The position numbers and the translations under genes were made by a program. Below are positions 45,176 to 55,900 of a DNA stretch of 64,000 nucleotides, piece after piece (the first letter of the stretch is position 1; each line of letters opens with the position of its first letter). This DNA comes from JAGQVA01 sp041391725 (lineage in GTDB: Bacteria > Bacteroidota > Bacteroidia > J057): positions 62,001 to 126,000 of the forward strand of contig JAWKNL010000007.1 of the NCBI GenBank assembly GCA_041391725.1, read 5' to 3'. Under the pieces are notes generated by a model. The model did no database searches, was not told where the DNA came from, and saw only the letters and a list, made by a program, of their open reading frames with translations.

Positions 45176-45958
45176 CTAATATTCAAAAAATGGTCTGATA
45201 CGCGGATCGTCCACAACCGATAGGTCGTTGTAGCCGCCTTTGAGTACAAATTCTCCTTCGTACATAAAATTGATGCGGTTTCCCGTCATCCGCGCACAGG
45301 TAATATCGTGTGTAATAATGATGGAAGACGTGTGGTATTGTTCCTGAACACTGAGGATCAGTTCGTTGATTTCGCCCGCTGTGATCGGATCAAGGCCGGC
45401 GGTCGGCTCATCGTAGAGCATAATACTGGGATTCAGAATCAGTGTACGGGCGATCCCCACGCGTTTCTGCATCCCGCCCGACAACTCCACGGGCATAAGG
45501 TCAATGGCATGCAGCAGCCCGACATTGGACAGTGCCTCCTCTACCCTGTCGTTGATTTCGCCCTGATTGAGGCCGGGTTCGTTGCGTTTGAGGGGAAATT
45601 CGAGATTCTCCCGCACATTCATTGAGTCGTAAAGTGCCGACATTTGAAAAGAAAACCCGATTCGCTTCCGGAGATCATTCATCTCAAAGGTATTCAGGTC
45701 GGGTACATTCCGTCCCATTACCCGCAACACCCCCGAATCGCTTCTCATCAGTCCGACTATACATTTAATCAGTACGGATTTACCAGTTCCCGACCGGCCG
45801 AGTACAACCAGGTTTTCCCCCTGATACAGCTTCATATCGATGTTTTTCAGCACATGATTGTCGCCAAAACTCTTATTCAGGCCTTCAATTTCGATAATCA
45901 CATCCCGACCGGCATAGTCAAAGGTTCGGGTGGACACTTGATTATGGATATGTGGCAT
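45176..45958 (-). CDS. mlaF: Mla-type ABC transporter ATPase
   Basis: This 260-residue ABC ATPase has Walker A LGRSGTGKSVLIKC, Q-loop FSFQMSALYDSMNVREN, signature LSGGMQKRVGIART, Walker B IMLYDEPTAGLDP and switch His in IIITHDITCA. It energises lipid transport by the MlaE permease, encoded 4 nt upstream. Closest to MlaF of the phospholipid-trafficking system. Confidence 0.95.
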   Translation of the reverse strand: MPHIHNQVSTRTFDYAGRDVIIEIEGLNKSFGDNHVLKNIDMKLYQGENLVVLGRSGTGKSVLIKCIVGLMRSDSGVLRVMGRNVPDLNTFEMNDLRKRIGFSFQMSALYDSMNVRENLEFPLKRNEPGLNQGEINDRVEEALSNVGLLHAIDLMPVELSGGMQKRVGIARTLILNPSIMLYDEPTAGLDPITAGEINELILSVQEQYHTSSIIITHDITCARMTGNRINFMYEGEFVLKGGYNDLSVVDDPRIRPFFEY

Positions 45959-45962
45959 GTGT

Positions 45963-46802
45963 TTAGGAGTAAAGAAGGTTTCTGACCAGGGTCATAATCT
46001 GAAGGGTAAACAGGTCGATGACAAAGACCATAAACATGGATATTACTACAGCGGAGTTGGCAGCTTTCCCGACGCCCACGGTTCCTTTCTTCGAATTGTA
46101 TCCTTTGTAGCAACCAATGATGCCAATGGCAAATCCAAACAGCACAGATTTTAGGGAGGAAGCAAATATGTCTTCCATTTTAATTGTACTGAATGCCTGC
46201 GAAAAATACAGCGGAAAGCTTACACCTTCGCCAAAATATACTGAGGTAAATCCTCCCATCAGGGCAATCATGTCGCAAAACATGACGAGGATCGGCACCA
46301 TAAATGAACAGGCCAGTACCCGCGTTATCACCAGAAAGGTAAAAGGATTGGTACCGGAAACCTCCATCGCATCGATCTGTTCGGTAACTTTCATTGATCC
46401 CAGTTCAGCACCAATATTGGAAGCGATTTTCCCCGCGCCAATCAATCCGGCAATCAGCGGGCCCAGGGAGCGGATAATCCCCACCCCGACCAGCGAGGGC
46501 AGCCAGGAGACCGCGCCAAATGATTCGAGGCTTGGCCGCGACTGCCGGGTGAATACAATCCCGCCGATATAGGCAGTAAATGCAATCAGCGGCAGGGTTT
46601 TGTAACCAATGATATAACACTGGTTCAGCACTTCCTTCAGTTCATAGGGCGGATGAAAAAGTTCGCGGAAAAACCTGACGATAAACTGGTACAAACCTGC
46701 CAGATCGACCAGAAAATCGGTCCACCACTGGGGTCTTCGCAGTCGTCTTTTTTTTAATTCACTTTCCTGAATCTGCTCAGGAATAAGGGATGAGTTATCC
46801 AT
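45963..46802 (-). CDS. mlaE: MlaE-type ABC transporter permease
   Basis: This 279-residue membrane protein has the MlaE-family pattern: an N-terminal interfacial helix, then FTAYIGGIVFTRQSR, GPLIAGLIGAGKIASNIGAELGSMKVTEQIDAMEVSGTNPF (motif central to coupling with MlaF), and several further helices such as VLACSFMVPILVMFCDMIALMGG. It is the first gene of the mlaE-mlaF-mlaD operon. Confidence 0.95.
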   Translation of the reverse strand: MDNSSLIPEQIQESELKKRRLRRPQWWTDFLVDLAGLYQFIVRFFRELFHPPYELKEVLNQCYIIGYKTLPLIAFTAYIGGIVFTRQSRPSLESFGAVSWLPSLVGVGIIRSLGPLIAGLIGAGKIASNIGAELGSMKVTEQIDAMEVSGTNPFTFLVITRVLACSFMVPILVMFCDMIALMGGFTSVYFGEGVSFPLYFSQAFSTIKMEDIFASSLKSVLFGFAIGIIGCYKGYNSKKGTVGVGKAANSAVVISMFMVFVIDLFTLQIMTLVRNLLYS

Positions 46803-46839
46803 TATGTTTCTCTCAGGGTTTGACCTATAAGGCTCCGTA

Positions 46840-48549
46840 TTATCTTGCTCCGGTTATTTTCCAGATTCTTCCGTCAGCTTTTGTAAAAATATACAATTCA
46901 CCTTTGTTATCCTGACCAAATCGCAAATCTACTCTTTTGTTTCCGGTTAATTCTTCCAGATTTTGTTTTTTTCCTTCTGCTTCAAATGAAAGCTCTTTTA
47001 TTTCTGCCTGATTTCCCTGATGGAGGGCATCAGCGTCTGTCATCATAAGTCTGCCGGAAACTACGTCGCCAAAAATGTATTTTCCCCGGAGAACCGGTAT
47101 ATTTTCGCCTCTGTAAACATACCCACCCGAAATGGCACGGCCTTCGCTGTGGTCAAACTGCGCCACAGGATAAACATAACTGTCGCGGTTGTCGTCTGCC
47201 GGGAGGGAATATACACTGTCTATTTTCTCTGGGTTGAGGGCGAAAGTCCCTTCCCGGGTATTCCAACCAAAATCACCGCCCGGTACGGCCAGATTGATTT
47301 CCTCAATACTGGACTGGCCGATGTCGGTAATCAGCATTTTCCGGGTAAGGGGATCCCAGCTTGTGCGGTGTGGGTTGCGAAAACCATAAACAAAAATTTC
47401 CTTTACCACCTCAGAATCTTTTTCTGCAACAAAGGGATTATCGGGAGGAACACCATATTTCCCGTTGCGGCTGTTATTTCCAGCAGGGTTGATCCTGATA
47501 ACCGAACCCCAGATTCGTTTTCTGTCGTGGCAGATAAAATCATATCCTTCCCCCGTTGCCCCGCCATCTCCGATGCCGAGATAGAGGATGCCATACTCTG
47601 CGCTTCCCCGGACTGCCAGCGGATTGAAGTTCAAATCCTGAAACCCATGAATTCCGGTAACCATATCCACCCGCATGAGTTCTCTTCCCTGTCCTGAAAA
47701 CCGGGTGGCCGCAGGGTCTTTTTGTGTCCATTCGGTGAGCACCCATTGCAGGGTTACGCCGATGGAGTCTTCGTAGTCAAAGTCGGCAGGTGATGTACCT
47801 GCAGGTTCGGTATGGGTGGTGTAAAATAGCCCATTGGAAAGGAAATCGGGATGAAAGGCAAAACTCCCCAGCCCTGTACCCAGTCCGGGTTTATCGATAA
47901 ACTTTTCTCTGAGCTTCGGGAAATCCATATACAGGCTCACGGTATCGCCGGTAATTTCATACAGTTTTCCGCGGAGGTCGTGAATAAGCAAGCGATCAGT
48001 GCCAGGCATAGGGGCCATTTTGTTGATTCTGGCGACCGGTGGTAGTTCTGCGGTTGCAGGTACGCGGGCAAAATACTCGGCACTGAGGGTAATGCCTGAG
48101 GATACAATAGGAGTTGGTACCGGATTTTTGAGCGCAGTTCCCATCGCAGGCCCGTGCGCTGTATCATCTGCAAAAGTGTGCATATAAGCAATCAGGGCTG
48201 CGATATTATTTTCTCCCAAAGTGGGAAAAGGAGGCATGGGAATCTTAAATTCCTTAAACAGTTCTACCGCTCTGGGATCACCTGCCGAAACCATTTGCGG
48301 GGAATTGGCGATAAAACTGGCCAGCCATTCGGTACTTTCCGTCACTGTCACTCCGGCGAGGTTGGGGCCGATGCCTCTTTGTCTGAAATTGTGGCAGGCA
48401 GAGCAATTCTGGATGAACAACTCTTTTCCCTGCGCAATGGTAAGGCTGTCTGAGGCAATTTTAGATGAAGATTTTCCACCCCGTGAAGGCAGGCAACCCC
48501 ATACCGCCAACAAAACAGCTATAAAAATAGGAATACTGTAATTTTTCAT
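46840..48549 (-). CDS. cytochrome c - sugar (glucose/sorbosone-type) dehydrogenase lipoprotein
   Basis: This 569-residue protein has a lipoprotein signal (VWGCLPS), then a cytochrome c domain (about 35-125) with the haem motif NCSACHNF and distal Met in PMPPFPTLGE. The six-bladed propeller of the PQQ-dependent glucose/sorbosone dehydrogenase family covers about 160-569 (IHDLRGKLYEI, LGSFAFHPDF, YLGIGDGGATGEGYD, YGFRNPHRTSWDP, DIGQSSIEEINLA, GGYVYRG). The fused cytochrome would take electrons from the oxidised sugar to the respiratory chain. It lies 37 nt upstream of mlaE. Confidence 0.9.
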   Translation of the reverse strand: MKNYSIPIFIAVLLAVWGCLPSRGGKSSSKIASDSLTIAQGKELFIQNCSACHNFRQRGIGPNLAGVTVTESTEWLASFIANSPQMVSAGDPRAVELFKEFKIPMPPFPTLGENNIAALIAYMHTFADDTAHGPAMGTALKNPVPTPIVSSGITLSAEYFARVPATAELPPVARINKMAPMPGTDRLLIHDLRGKLYEITGDTVSLYMDFPKLREKFIDKPGLGTGLGSFAFHPDFLSNGLFYTTHTEPAGTSPADFDYEDSIGVTLQWVLTEWTQKDPAATRFSGQGRELMRVDMVTGIHGFQDLNFNPLAVRGSAEYGILYLGIGDGGATGEGYDFICHDRKRIWGSVIRINPAGNNSRNGKYGVPPDNPFVAEKDSEVVKEIFVYGFRNPHRTSWDPLTRKMLITDIGQSSIEEINLAVPGGDFGWNTREGTFALNPEKIDSVYSLPADDNRDSYVYPVAQFDHSEGRAISGGYVYRGENIPVLRGKYIFGDVVSGRLMMTDADALHQGNQAEIKELSFEAEGKKQNLEELTGNKRVDLRFGQDNKGELYIFTKADGRIWKITGAR

Positions 48550-48602
48550 ATTCTGAGGAAAACGCTGACAAATTAACAGAATCCCCGGAAAATACCCATA
48601 CT

Positions 48603-49934
48603 CTATACAATTTTACCTTCTTTGGCCAGTTCCCGCGCGATTCCCTCCTGCAATTCGTCCAGTTGGAAACTTGTGCTGTTGCGGGTAAGTGCCCGCAGCG
48701 AGGCGTACTGGATGATATTCATCACATTGGCTCCGGTAAGTTCGTACTTGCCTGCAATCTGCGCCAGGTCAATATCTGCTTCCAGCGTAACTGCTGCAGG
48801 AATGGCACTCGTCCATAATTTCAGTCGTTCCTCTGCTCTTGGAATGGGAAAATGAATGACCGACTGAAATCGCCGCATAAAAGCTTCGTCGATATTGCCT
48901 TTGAAGTTGGATGCCAGAATAACCAGCCCGTCGTAATCCTCAATCCGCTGAAGCAGATACGACACTTCCTGGTTGGCGTATTTGTCGTGGGCGTCGCGCA
49001 CCTGGGTCCTTTTTCCAAACAGGGAATCGGCTTCGTCAAAAAACAGTATCCAGCCTTTATTTTCCGCTCGGGCAAACAATGTGGCGAGGTTTTTTTCGGT
49101 TTCTCCGATAAACTTGGAAACGACCATCGACAGGTCAACTTTGTACACTTCCCGCCCCGTGTATTTCCCCAACAGACTGGCAGTGAGGGTTTTGCCCGTA
49201 CCCGCCGGGCCATAAAACAGGGCGCGGTATCCAGGTTTAATCCGCTTCCGCATGCCCCAGTCATTGAGAATCACGTCTCCGTATTGAATCCAGGATTCGA
49301 GTTCGCGTATCTGCCGAAGGGTCTGGGCATTGAGCACCAGGTCGTCCCATTCCATCAGGGTGGAAATATGCTGGGCGGGAAAATCAATCCCAAACCTCGG
49401 CCTCGGAACGGTTCCGAGGGTAAAAAGGGAAACGTAGTCGGGATAAAGACTCAGCCTTCCGCTATATTCGGGTTCGTTGTCTTTGGCCGGTTCGAGGTAA
49501 AGGATCTGGTTTTGGGAGAAAAAATGGTCTTCTGAAAAGATTTGAAGCACCTCAAAACGTCGCTGAATGTTTTCACCCGCAAGTAAAAACAGCGCGGTTT
49601 CTCCGGTAGGCAGAAACCCGCGAAACTGCTGCCCCCTTACGCCGCCAATCTGTGGAAAATCGCCGCCTTCGGGGATGACAGAGGAAATGATCGAGTCAAA
49701 AAACTGAGGTTGAATATGCGGAGCCAGTGCCATCAGCAGTACCACATATTCTTCGAATGACATCTGATATTTGTCGATAAATGCAGTAAATGCCGTCTGC
49801 TCGCCTTCAAAAGAAGGCGGCGGAATCTCTCCAAGATGTGCATATCCGGCCTTCTGTCCGAAATGGAGTTTCAGCCGGGTTTCCAGCGCGGTTGCGAGAT
49901 ACTGCAGGGATGTTTCTATGGGCTGTACATTCAT
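48603..49934 (-). CDS. AAA+ ATPase of an extracellular contractile injection system
   Basis: I use the ATG at 49934 (MNVQPIETSLQYLATAL; 443 residues) rather than the TTG 9 nt upstream. The N-terminal half is family-specific and without a clear fold. The AAA+ module has Walker A YGPAGTGKTLTASLLG, Walker B WILFFDEADSLFG, sensor-1 VILASNFKGNID and Arg finger FMRRFQSVIHFP. This is the arrangement of Afp15/Pvc15-type ATPases, which are needed for assembly of eCIS particles. It starts 2 nt after the stop of the giant PKD gene and is the last eCIS gene in this direction. Confidence 0.9.
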   Translation of the reverse strand: MNVQPIETSLQYLATALETRLKLHFGQKAGYAHLGEIPPPSFEGEQTAFTAFIDKYQMSFEEYVVLLMALAPHIQPQFFDSIISSVIPEGGDFPQIGGVRGQQFRGFLPTGETALFLLAGENIQRRFEVLQIFSEDHFFSQNQILYLEPAKDNEPEYSGRLSLYPDYVSLFTLGTVPRPRFGIDFPAQHISTLMEWDDLVLNAQTLRQIRELESWIQYGDVILNDWGMRKRIKPGYRALFYGPAGTGKTLTASLLGKYTGREVYKVDLSMVVSKFIGETEKNLATLFARAENKGWILFFDEADSLFGKRTQVRDAHDKYANQEVSYLLQRIEDYDGLVILASNFKGNIDEAFMRRFQSVIHFPIPRAEERLKLWTSAIPAAVTLEADIDLAQIAGKYELTGANVMNIIQYASLRALTRNSTSFQLDELQEGIARELAKEGKIV

Positions 49935-49936
49935 GC

Positions 49937-52900
49937 TCAACAATCTATTTTCACTTCTTCTCCTTCCAGTCTGATCAAAACCTCATACTGGGCCTGACAT
50001 TCTTTTCCACCTTTGGCAGAAGCGGGCCCCCATGCAATCACACGCACAGAATAGGTTCGCGGGCCATCGTGATCTTTTCTGAACAGATGTTCGGCATAAG
50101 GAACCGATGTGGTCTCACGGGGAGAAGCATCACCCCAGTCCCAGGTATATCGCGCAGGTTGTGCCCCGCGCGTAACCGCAATCAGCCGAATCTTCTGGCT
50201 GGTACGGTCTGCTTTTCCCAGTACGGGTCTTACGCTTACGATTACCGGACAATGACCGGCAATGTGCACCGTTGTTTTCTCTGTGTGACTGCATGGGATG
50301 TCTTCACAGCCGTCTTCCTCATGCTGGCGAACTTCGCCGGAAACCGTTACGCTTACCGCATAGTCGATTGGCTTGCCGTGTGCAAACTTATAAAAGTGTT
50401 TGGCTACCGGTTCATGGGTTTTTTCTATGCGCGAACCATCGCCCCAGTTCCACTCATAGGTATATTCTCCGGGCCTTCGGGTCTGGGCAAATACTCTGAC
50501 TTCCTGACCTTCAGTACTATCGCCGCAATAGCTGACCATTAACCGGGTGATTTTGGGACAGGAACCTTCAATCTGAATGACGACACATTGTTCTTCCCCG
50601 CAGTAGCCGGGACCATTGCATACGATTTTTACCGGGTAATCAGTATCCTGCAATGGCCGTTTGTAGCGGTGTGTTCCGATCAGTCCATCTGCCCCAAAAG
50701 TCTGTCCGTCTCCCCAGTACCAGCCATACGATTCCGGTGCTTCGCCTTCAATGTCAAAATTGACAGTAACATCCTGATACTGGCGGTTATACTCGCCAAA
50801 ATCTGTTCCCAGATAAATCAGTTTCGGGCACATACCCGGCACATATACCTGCGTAACCGCGTTGCAGGCGCAGCTTTGCGGCCCTTTCAGGGCAACCGAG
50901 ACCAGAAACTGCTGGTCGCTTCCATACTTCCGGGCATATTCGCCGGTAGCTTCCGGTGCTGTGGTTACGGAGGATTTACCATTCCCCCATTCCCAATGGT
51001 ATTCCCCACCTTCGACAGGCCCTGTTACTTCTACCCAAACCCTTACTTGTTGCTTTTCATCGGAGGAGGGAATAAGCTGATGATCAATACTTTGTATCGC
51101 AGGACAAACACCTTCTACTTTTACCACGCCATCGGCAGAAATGCTGCACGGCCCGGGGCCTTTGACAGTAACAGAAACTTCATAATTTCTGTCGTCCCCT
51201 GGCAGCCTCCGGTACGGATATACTATCTGCGGTACGCGGGTTTCCTGTACCGGTGACCCGTCGCCAAATTCCCATAAATAAATGGCTGGTGGCGGCCCGT
51301 CTGTTTCAGCAGTGAATAACATTTCCTGTATCCCGGAAGAAAGGGATTTACGGGAATGATGGAGCTTAATATTCTCCGGACACCAGCCCTGAACCGTCGC
51401 TACTGTTGACGCAACAGACTGGCAGGTTTTGGGGCCAAGAGCAGTAACCGAAACTGTAAAATCCTTATTCTCCCCATAAGGCCGTTTGAAGGTATGTTTT
51501 ACCCTTGCCACGGCGCTTTCATCCGAAGTGCCATCGCCCCAGTTCCATTGATAACTTTCGGGTACGGGACCTTCTGCACACTGGACCGTAAACCATACCG
51601 ACTGATCAGGCCCAGCGGGTGGGAGCGGTTCGGCAGACAAAGAAACGACAGACGGACAGACCCCCTCCACCATAACCGCTGTCTGTCCGGAAACCCTGCA
51701 TTTGCCGGGGCCGAGACAGTTTACAGCTACCTGATAATTGGCATCTTCCCCAAAACTCCGGGTGTAGGAATGCCTTGCATAAGGATGGCTGGTTTTTTCG
51801 GGAGGCGTGCCGTCGCCCCAGTTCCACTCGAAAAAGGCGGGTTCCGGGCCGTCAATCACCACGTCAAACTGAAAAGTTTTCCGGAGAATTGCCGGCTCTA
51901 CCGGCTCAGCCTGAATGGTTTCCACAACCGGGCATAATGCCGCGATATTCACAGATGTTTCGTCCTCATTTTCACACCCTCCCGGCCCTTTCAGCCGGGC
52001 AGTGATATAGTATTTTTTGTCTTCTCCCGGGACACGGACATAACGGTGTACCGCAGACAATTCTTCATGAATCAGAGGCTCGCTCCTGTCGCCCCAGTCA
52101 AAACGTATTTTCTCTGGTTTCGGGCCATCAATGGTCAGCGTAACTCTTACCTCTTCATATAACCGCGCCGAGGTTACAGTTTCCACCTTCATATCCTCCA
52201 CCATCGGACACACGCCCAGCACCTTGATTCTGGCTGAAGCACTTGTGCTGCACTTTTTCCCCGGTCCCTGAACCGTAACCACTGTCTCAACAAAAATATC
52301 ATCTCCCATAGGCCGCTGAAAAATATGTTCGGCTTCGGGAACCGCAGTGGTTATTGATTTAGTTCCATCTCCCCAGTTCCAGACAAAACTGACGGGTTTG
52401 GGGCCTTCCATTACCAGAGAGAATATTACCTTTTGTGTCAGTTTTTCAACTGTTTGTTTTTGATTGATTTTCTGCACTACCGGACAAACGCCTTCTACGC
52501 TTATGTCCACGGATTTGGTTTGGATGCAGCTACCCGGCCCTCGGGTCGAGACGGAGAGAGCAAACACTTTGTCATCGCCCTCCGGTCGCAGATATTCATG
52601 CTGGCTTTCGGGAGAAGTTGTTTCCTCCACAGCCGACCCGTCGCCCCAGTTCCAGAGATAGGCATCAGGTTTTGCCGCCGTGGCAATGGCCGTTGCCCGT
52701 ATCTGCTGGTGTGTGCGGGTAGTCTGAATCAGGGTAGTTTTTACCTCTTTTAATTCGGGGCAAATCCCGGGCACAGAAACCGAAATCATCGCTTCACAGC
52801 GGCAGCTTTCAGGGCCTTCGGGCATTACCTGCACGGGGTAATCCACCGCGTCGCCCGGCAGGCGACGGTAGCGGTGAACGGCCTTCGTGCCTGCCGTGCG

Positions 52901-55900
52901 CGTGAGGGCAGTACCATCACCCCAGTCCCAGGTTATCTGACCCGGAAGCGGTCCGTCAAGAATCACCTCAAACTGTATTTCCTGATATTCGGCTTCGGGG
53001 TTCTCTGTGGTGGGGACAATCTTCACAATGGAAGGACAAACACCGGGAATCTCCATGTCTGCCGAAACCCCGCTCTGACATCCTTCCGGCCCTTTCGCAG
53101 AGACAATAACCGAATAGATTTTATCATCTCCGGGTTTTCGCTCATAAACATGCGAAGCGGTTGGCGCGGAGGTCGAACTTATTTCCGAGCCGTCGCCCCA
53201 GTTCCAGAAGAAAGTCTCCGGGGCAGGGCCCTCCACCATAACAGCCGCAGAAACCGTCTGGCTATTTTTTTCCAGTTTGCCCGCTGTCAATGTAAGTTTT
53301 CTGAGTTTGGGGCAAATGCCTGGAATCTCAACCGTTGTCTCTGCCATGGTCTCGCAGCCTCCGGCACCCTTAGCGGTTACCGATACAACGCGTGTCTTGT
53401 CATCGCCCGGTTTCCTGGTGAATACATGATTAACCTCATTCCCGGGCGTAATTTCGGGCTTACTTCCGTCACCCCAGTTCCAGACAAACGCATCGGGAAC
53501 ATGCCCCGTCGTTACTGCCTTCATCTTCCAGGTCTGGGTTGCAGCATCTGCTACCACTATTTCCTTCTGAATATTGACGATTTTGGGGCAGGAGCCGGGT
53601 ATGGTAAGCAGTACCGGCTCGGAATACGTACATTTTCCCGGGCCTTGCAGCCGGACATTTACCAGCAATTCCTGATCACGGCCCGCCAGCCGGTCGAAGG
53701 TATGCGCATGAACCGGAGTTGTCGTTTCTTCTGCCGGCGATCCGTCCATCCATTCCCAGATAAACTTTTCAGGAAGCGGGCCTTCAAGTGTCAGTTCAAG
53801 CTGAATGGTATGCTTCAGTAAATCCTGCGCCTTCACAGACTGCCTTACATTGGTGATCACCGGGCATTGGGCAGGAATGGTGACTTCTATTTCCCGTGAA
53901 GCTCTGCACTGGCCGGGGCCAAAGCTGAATACTTCGATTTTGCGGGTGATATCGTCTCCGGAAGGACGCGGATAAACATTAACAAACGGAGGCTGAACCA
54001 ATACTTCCGGACGGGAATAACCGTCTCCCCATTTTACTTTGTATCCGTCAGGTGAGGGTCCCGAAACCACAGGTTTAAGCGTTACTTCCAGTGCGTCATT
54101 GCGAAGGTTGGTAACGACCTGAATATCGCTCATTACCGGACAAACACCGGGAACATAAATGGATACTTCACCTGAAGAGGAACAGGTTTCCGGCCCTGTA
54201 ACAGACACTTTGACCAGATATTTTCCCGTATCCCCTTCCGGGCGGGGAAACAGGTGATTTACCTTGGGTAAAACCGTTGTGACGGGTTTACTCCCATCGC
54301 CAAAATCCCATACATAAAACTGAGGTGCGGGTTCGGGCAAATTCATTTTTACCTCAAACCCCACTTCCATTCCATTGGCTCCGGGAGGTTTGGTATTAAT
54401 CAGAATCTGATCCAGTTCCGGACACACAAATGGCACTTCTACCATGACCGAAGCAGAAACAGCGCAACTGTCCGGACCACTGCCACTTACCACGACCTTG
54501 CGGCTGGCAGATCTTCCTATCGGGCGGTTGAATGTATGGCGAATCTGAGGCTGAGCCGTATTTTCCTCCGGCGTACCATCACCGAAATTCCATTTGTACT
54601 GATCTGACTTCAGATCATTTCCCAAAGCAGTAAACAAACAGGTGAAAGTCCGGGCATCGGCGGAGACATTTTCTACCATGACCTCTGTGATCACCGGGCA
54701 GCGACCCTCAATCGTTACAAAAACCTTTTTGCCATCGATGCAGTTTCCGGGGCCATTGATGGTAAGTTTGACCTCATATTCCCTGGCTTTTCCGGCAGGC
54801 CGGTTAAAAACATGCTCCAGAACAGGGGATTTCATTACGATTCGCTCTGTGCCATCGCTGATATCCCAGGTATAAGTTTCGGGTTGTGGTCCCCGTGTTT
54901 GCGCGGTGAAAGTTATTTTTTGTGATTTTTCTTCCTGCGGGTCGGCCCCAACTACAATCTCGTCAATTGCCGGGCAGGTGCCGGGTATTTCCACATAATC
55001 TCTCAAAACCGCAAAACATTCGCCCGGGCCTTTGGCGGAAACCTGAACCTGCAAAAGGGAGGGCTTGGCAGAAGGACGCGAATACACATGGCTTACAGTC
55101 GCCTCCGTTGAAATCAATGGTTCACTCTCATCACCAAATATCCACTCAAAAGACTCGGGGGCAGGGCCATCCGCTATTACAGTAAAAGTTACTTCCTGGG
55201 TATCGATATGCTGTACGCCAGGTGTCTGCCGAATCTCGGTCAGATGCGGACAAATACCCGGAATTTCGCATTCAACCGAAGTTTCGGCATGGCATTCACC
55301 AGGTCCCTGTGCTACAACAGAAACTTTGTATTTGGAAGGCATTCCGCCTTTCTTTTCATAGCGGTGAACGGGCATTCCGCTGTCAGTTGTGAGCGCGGGT
55401 TTGCCATCTCCGAAATTCCAGATATACACCTCCGCCGCCGGGCCTTCTACCATGGCGCGAAACTGAACATCCTGATGGGCCGAACCTGCGCCTGAAAGCA
55501 AATCAAAACTTATTCCCGAAAGAATAGGACAAATGCCCGGAAGAACAAATTCCAGTTCTCCCGAATCGCTGCATTCGCCCGGCCCTTCCATAATGACTGA
55601 AATTTTTCTTTTTTCAGGTTTTCCTCCCGGCTGCTTATAGATATGCGTAAAAACCGGTTCGCGGGTAGAAAAAGATTCTCCGCGAATACCTGTTTCCCAG
55701 ATAAACTGAGCGGGAGCAGGCCCGTCAAAATGAACGGTAAATGTAAAGGCCAGTGCCTGGGTTTCGATTTCCTCTGTTTCGAAAGTAATCGAAGTAAAGG
55801 CTGGACATGCGGGTTTTTGTACTGCGGGGGGAATAACTACTGAGACCGAAGTTTCATCCCTGCATTCACCCGGCCCTTCTATGGAGAGTGAAACATCCAG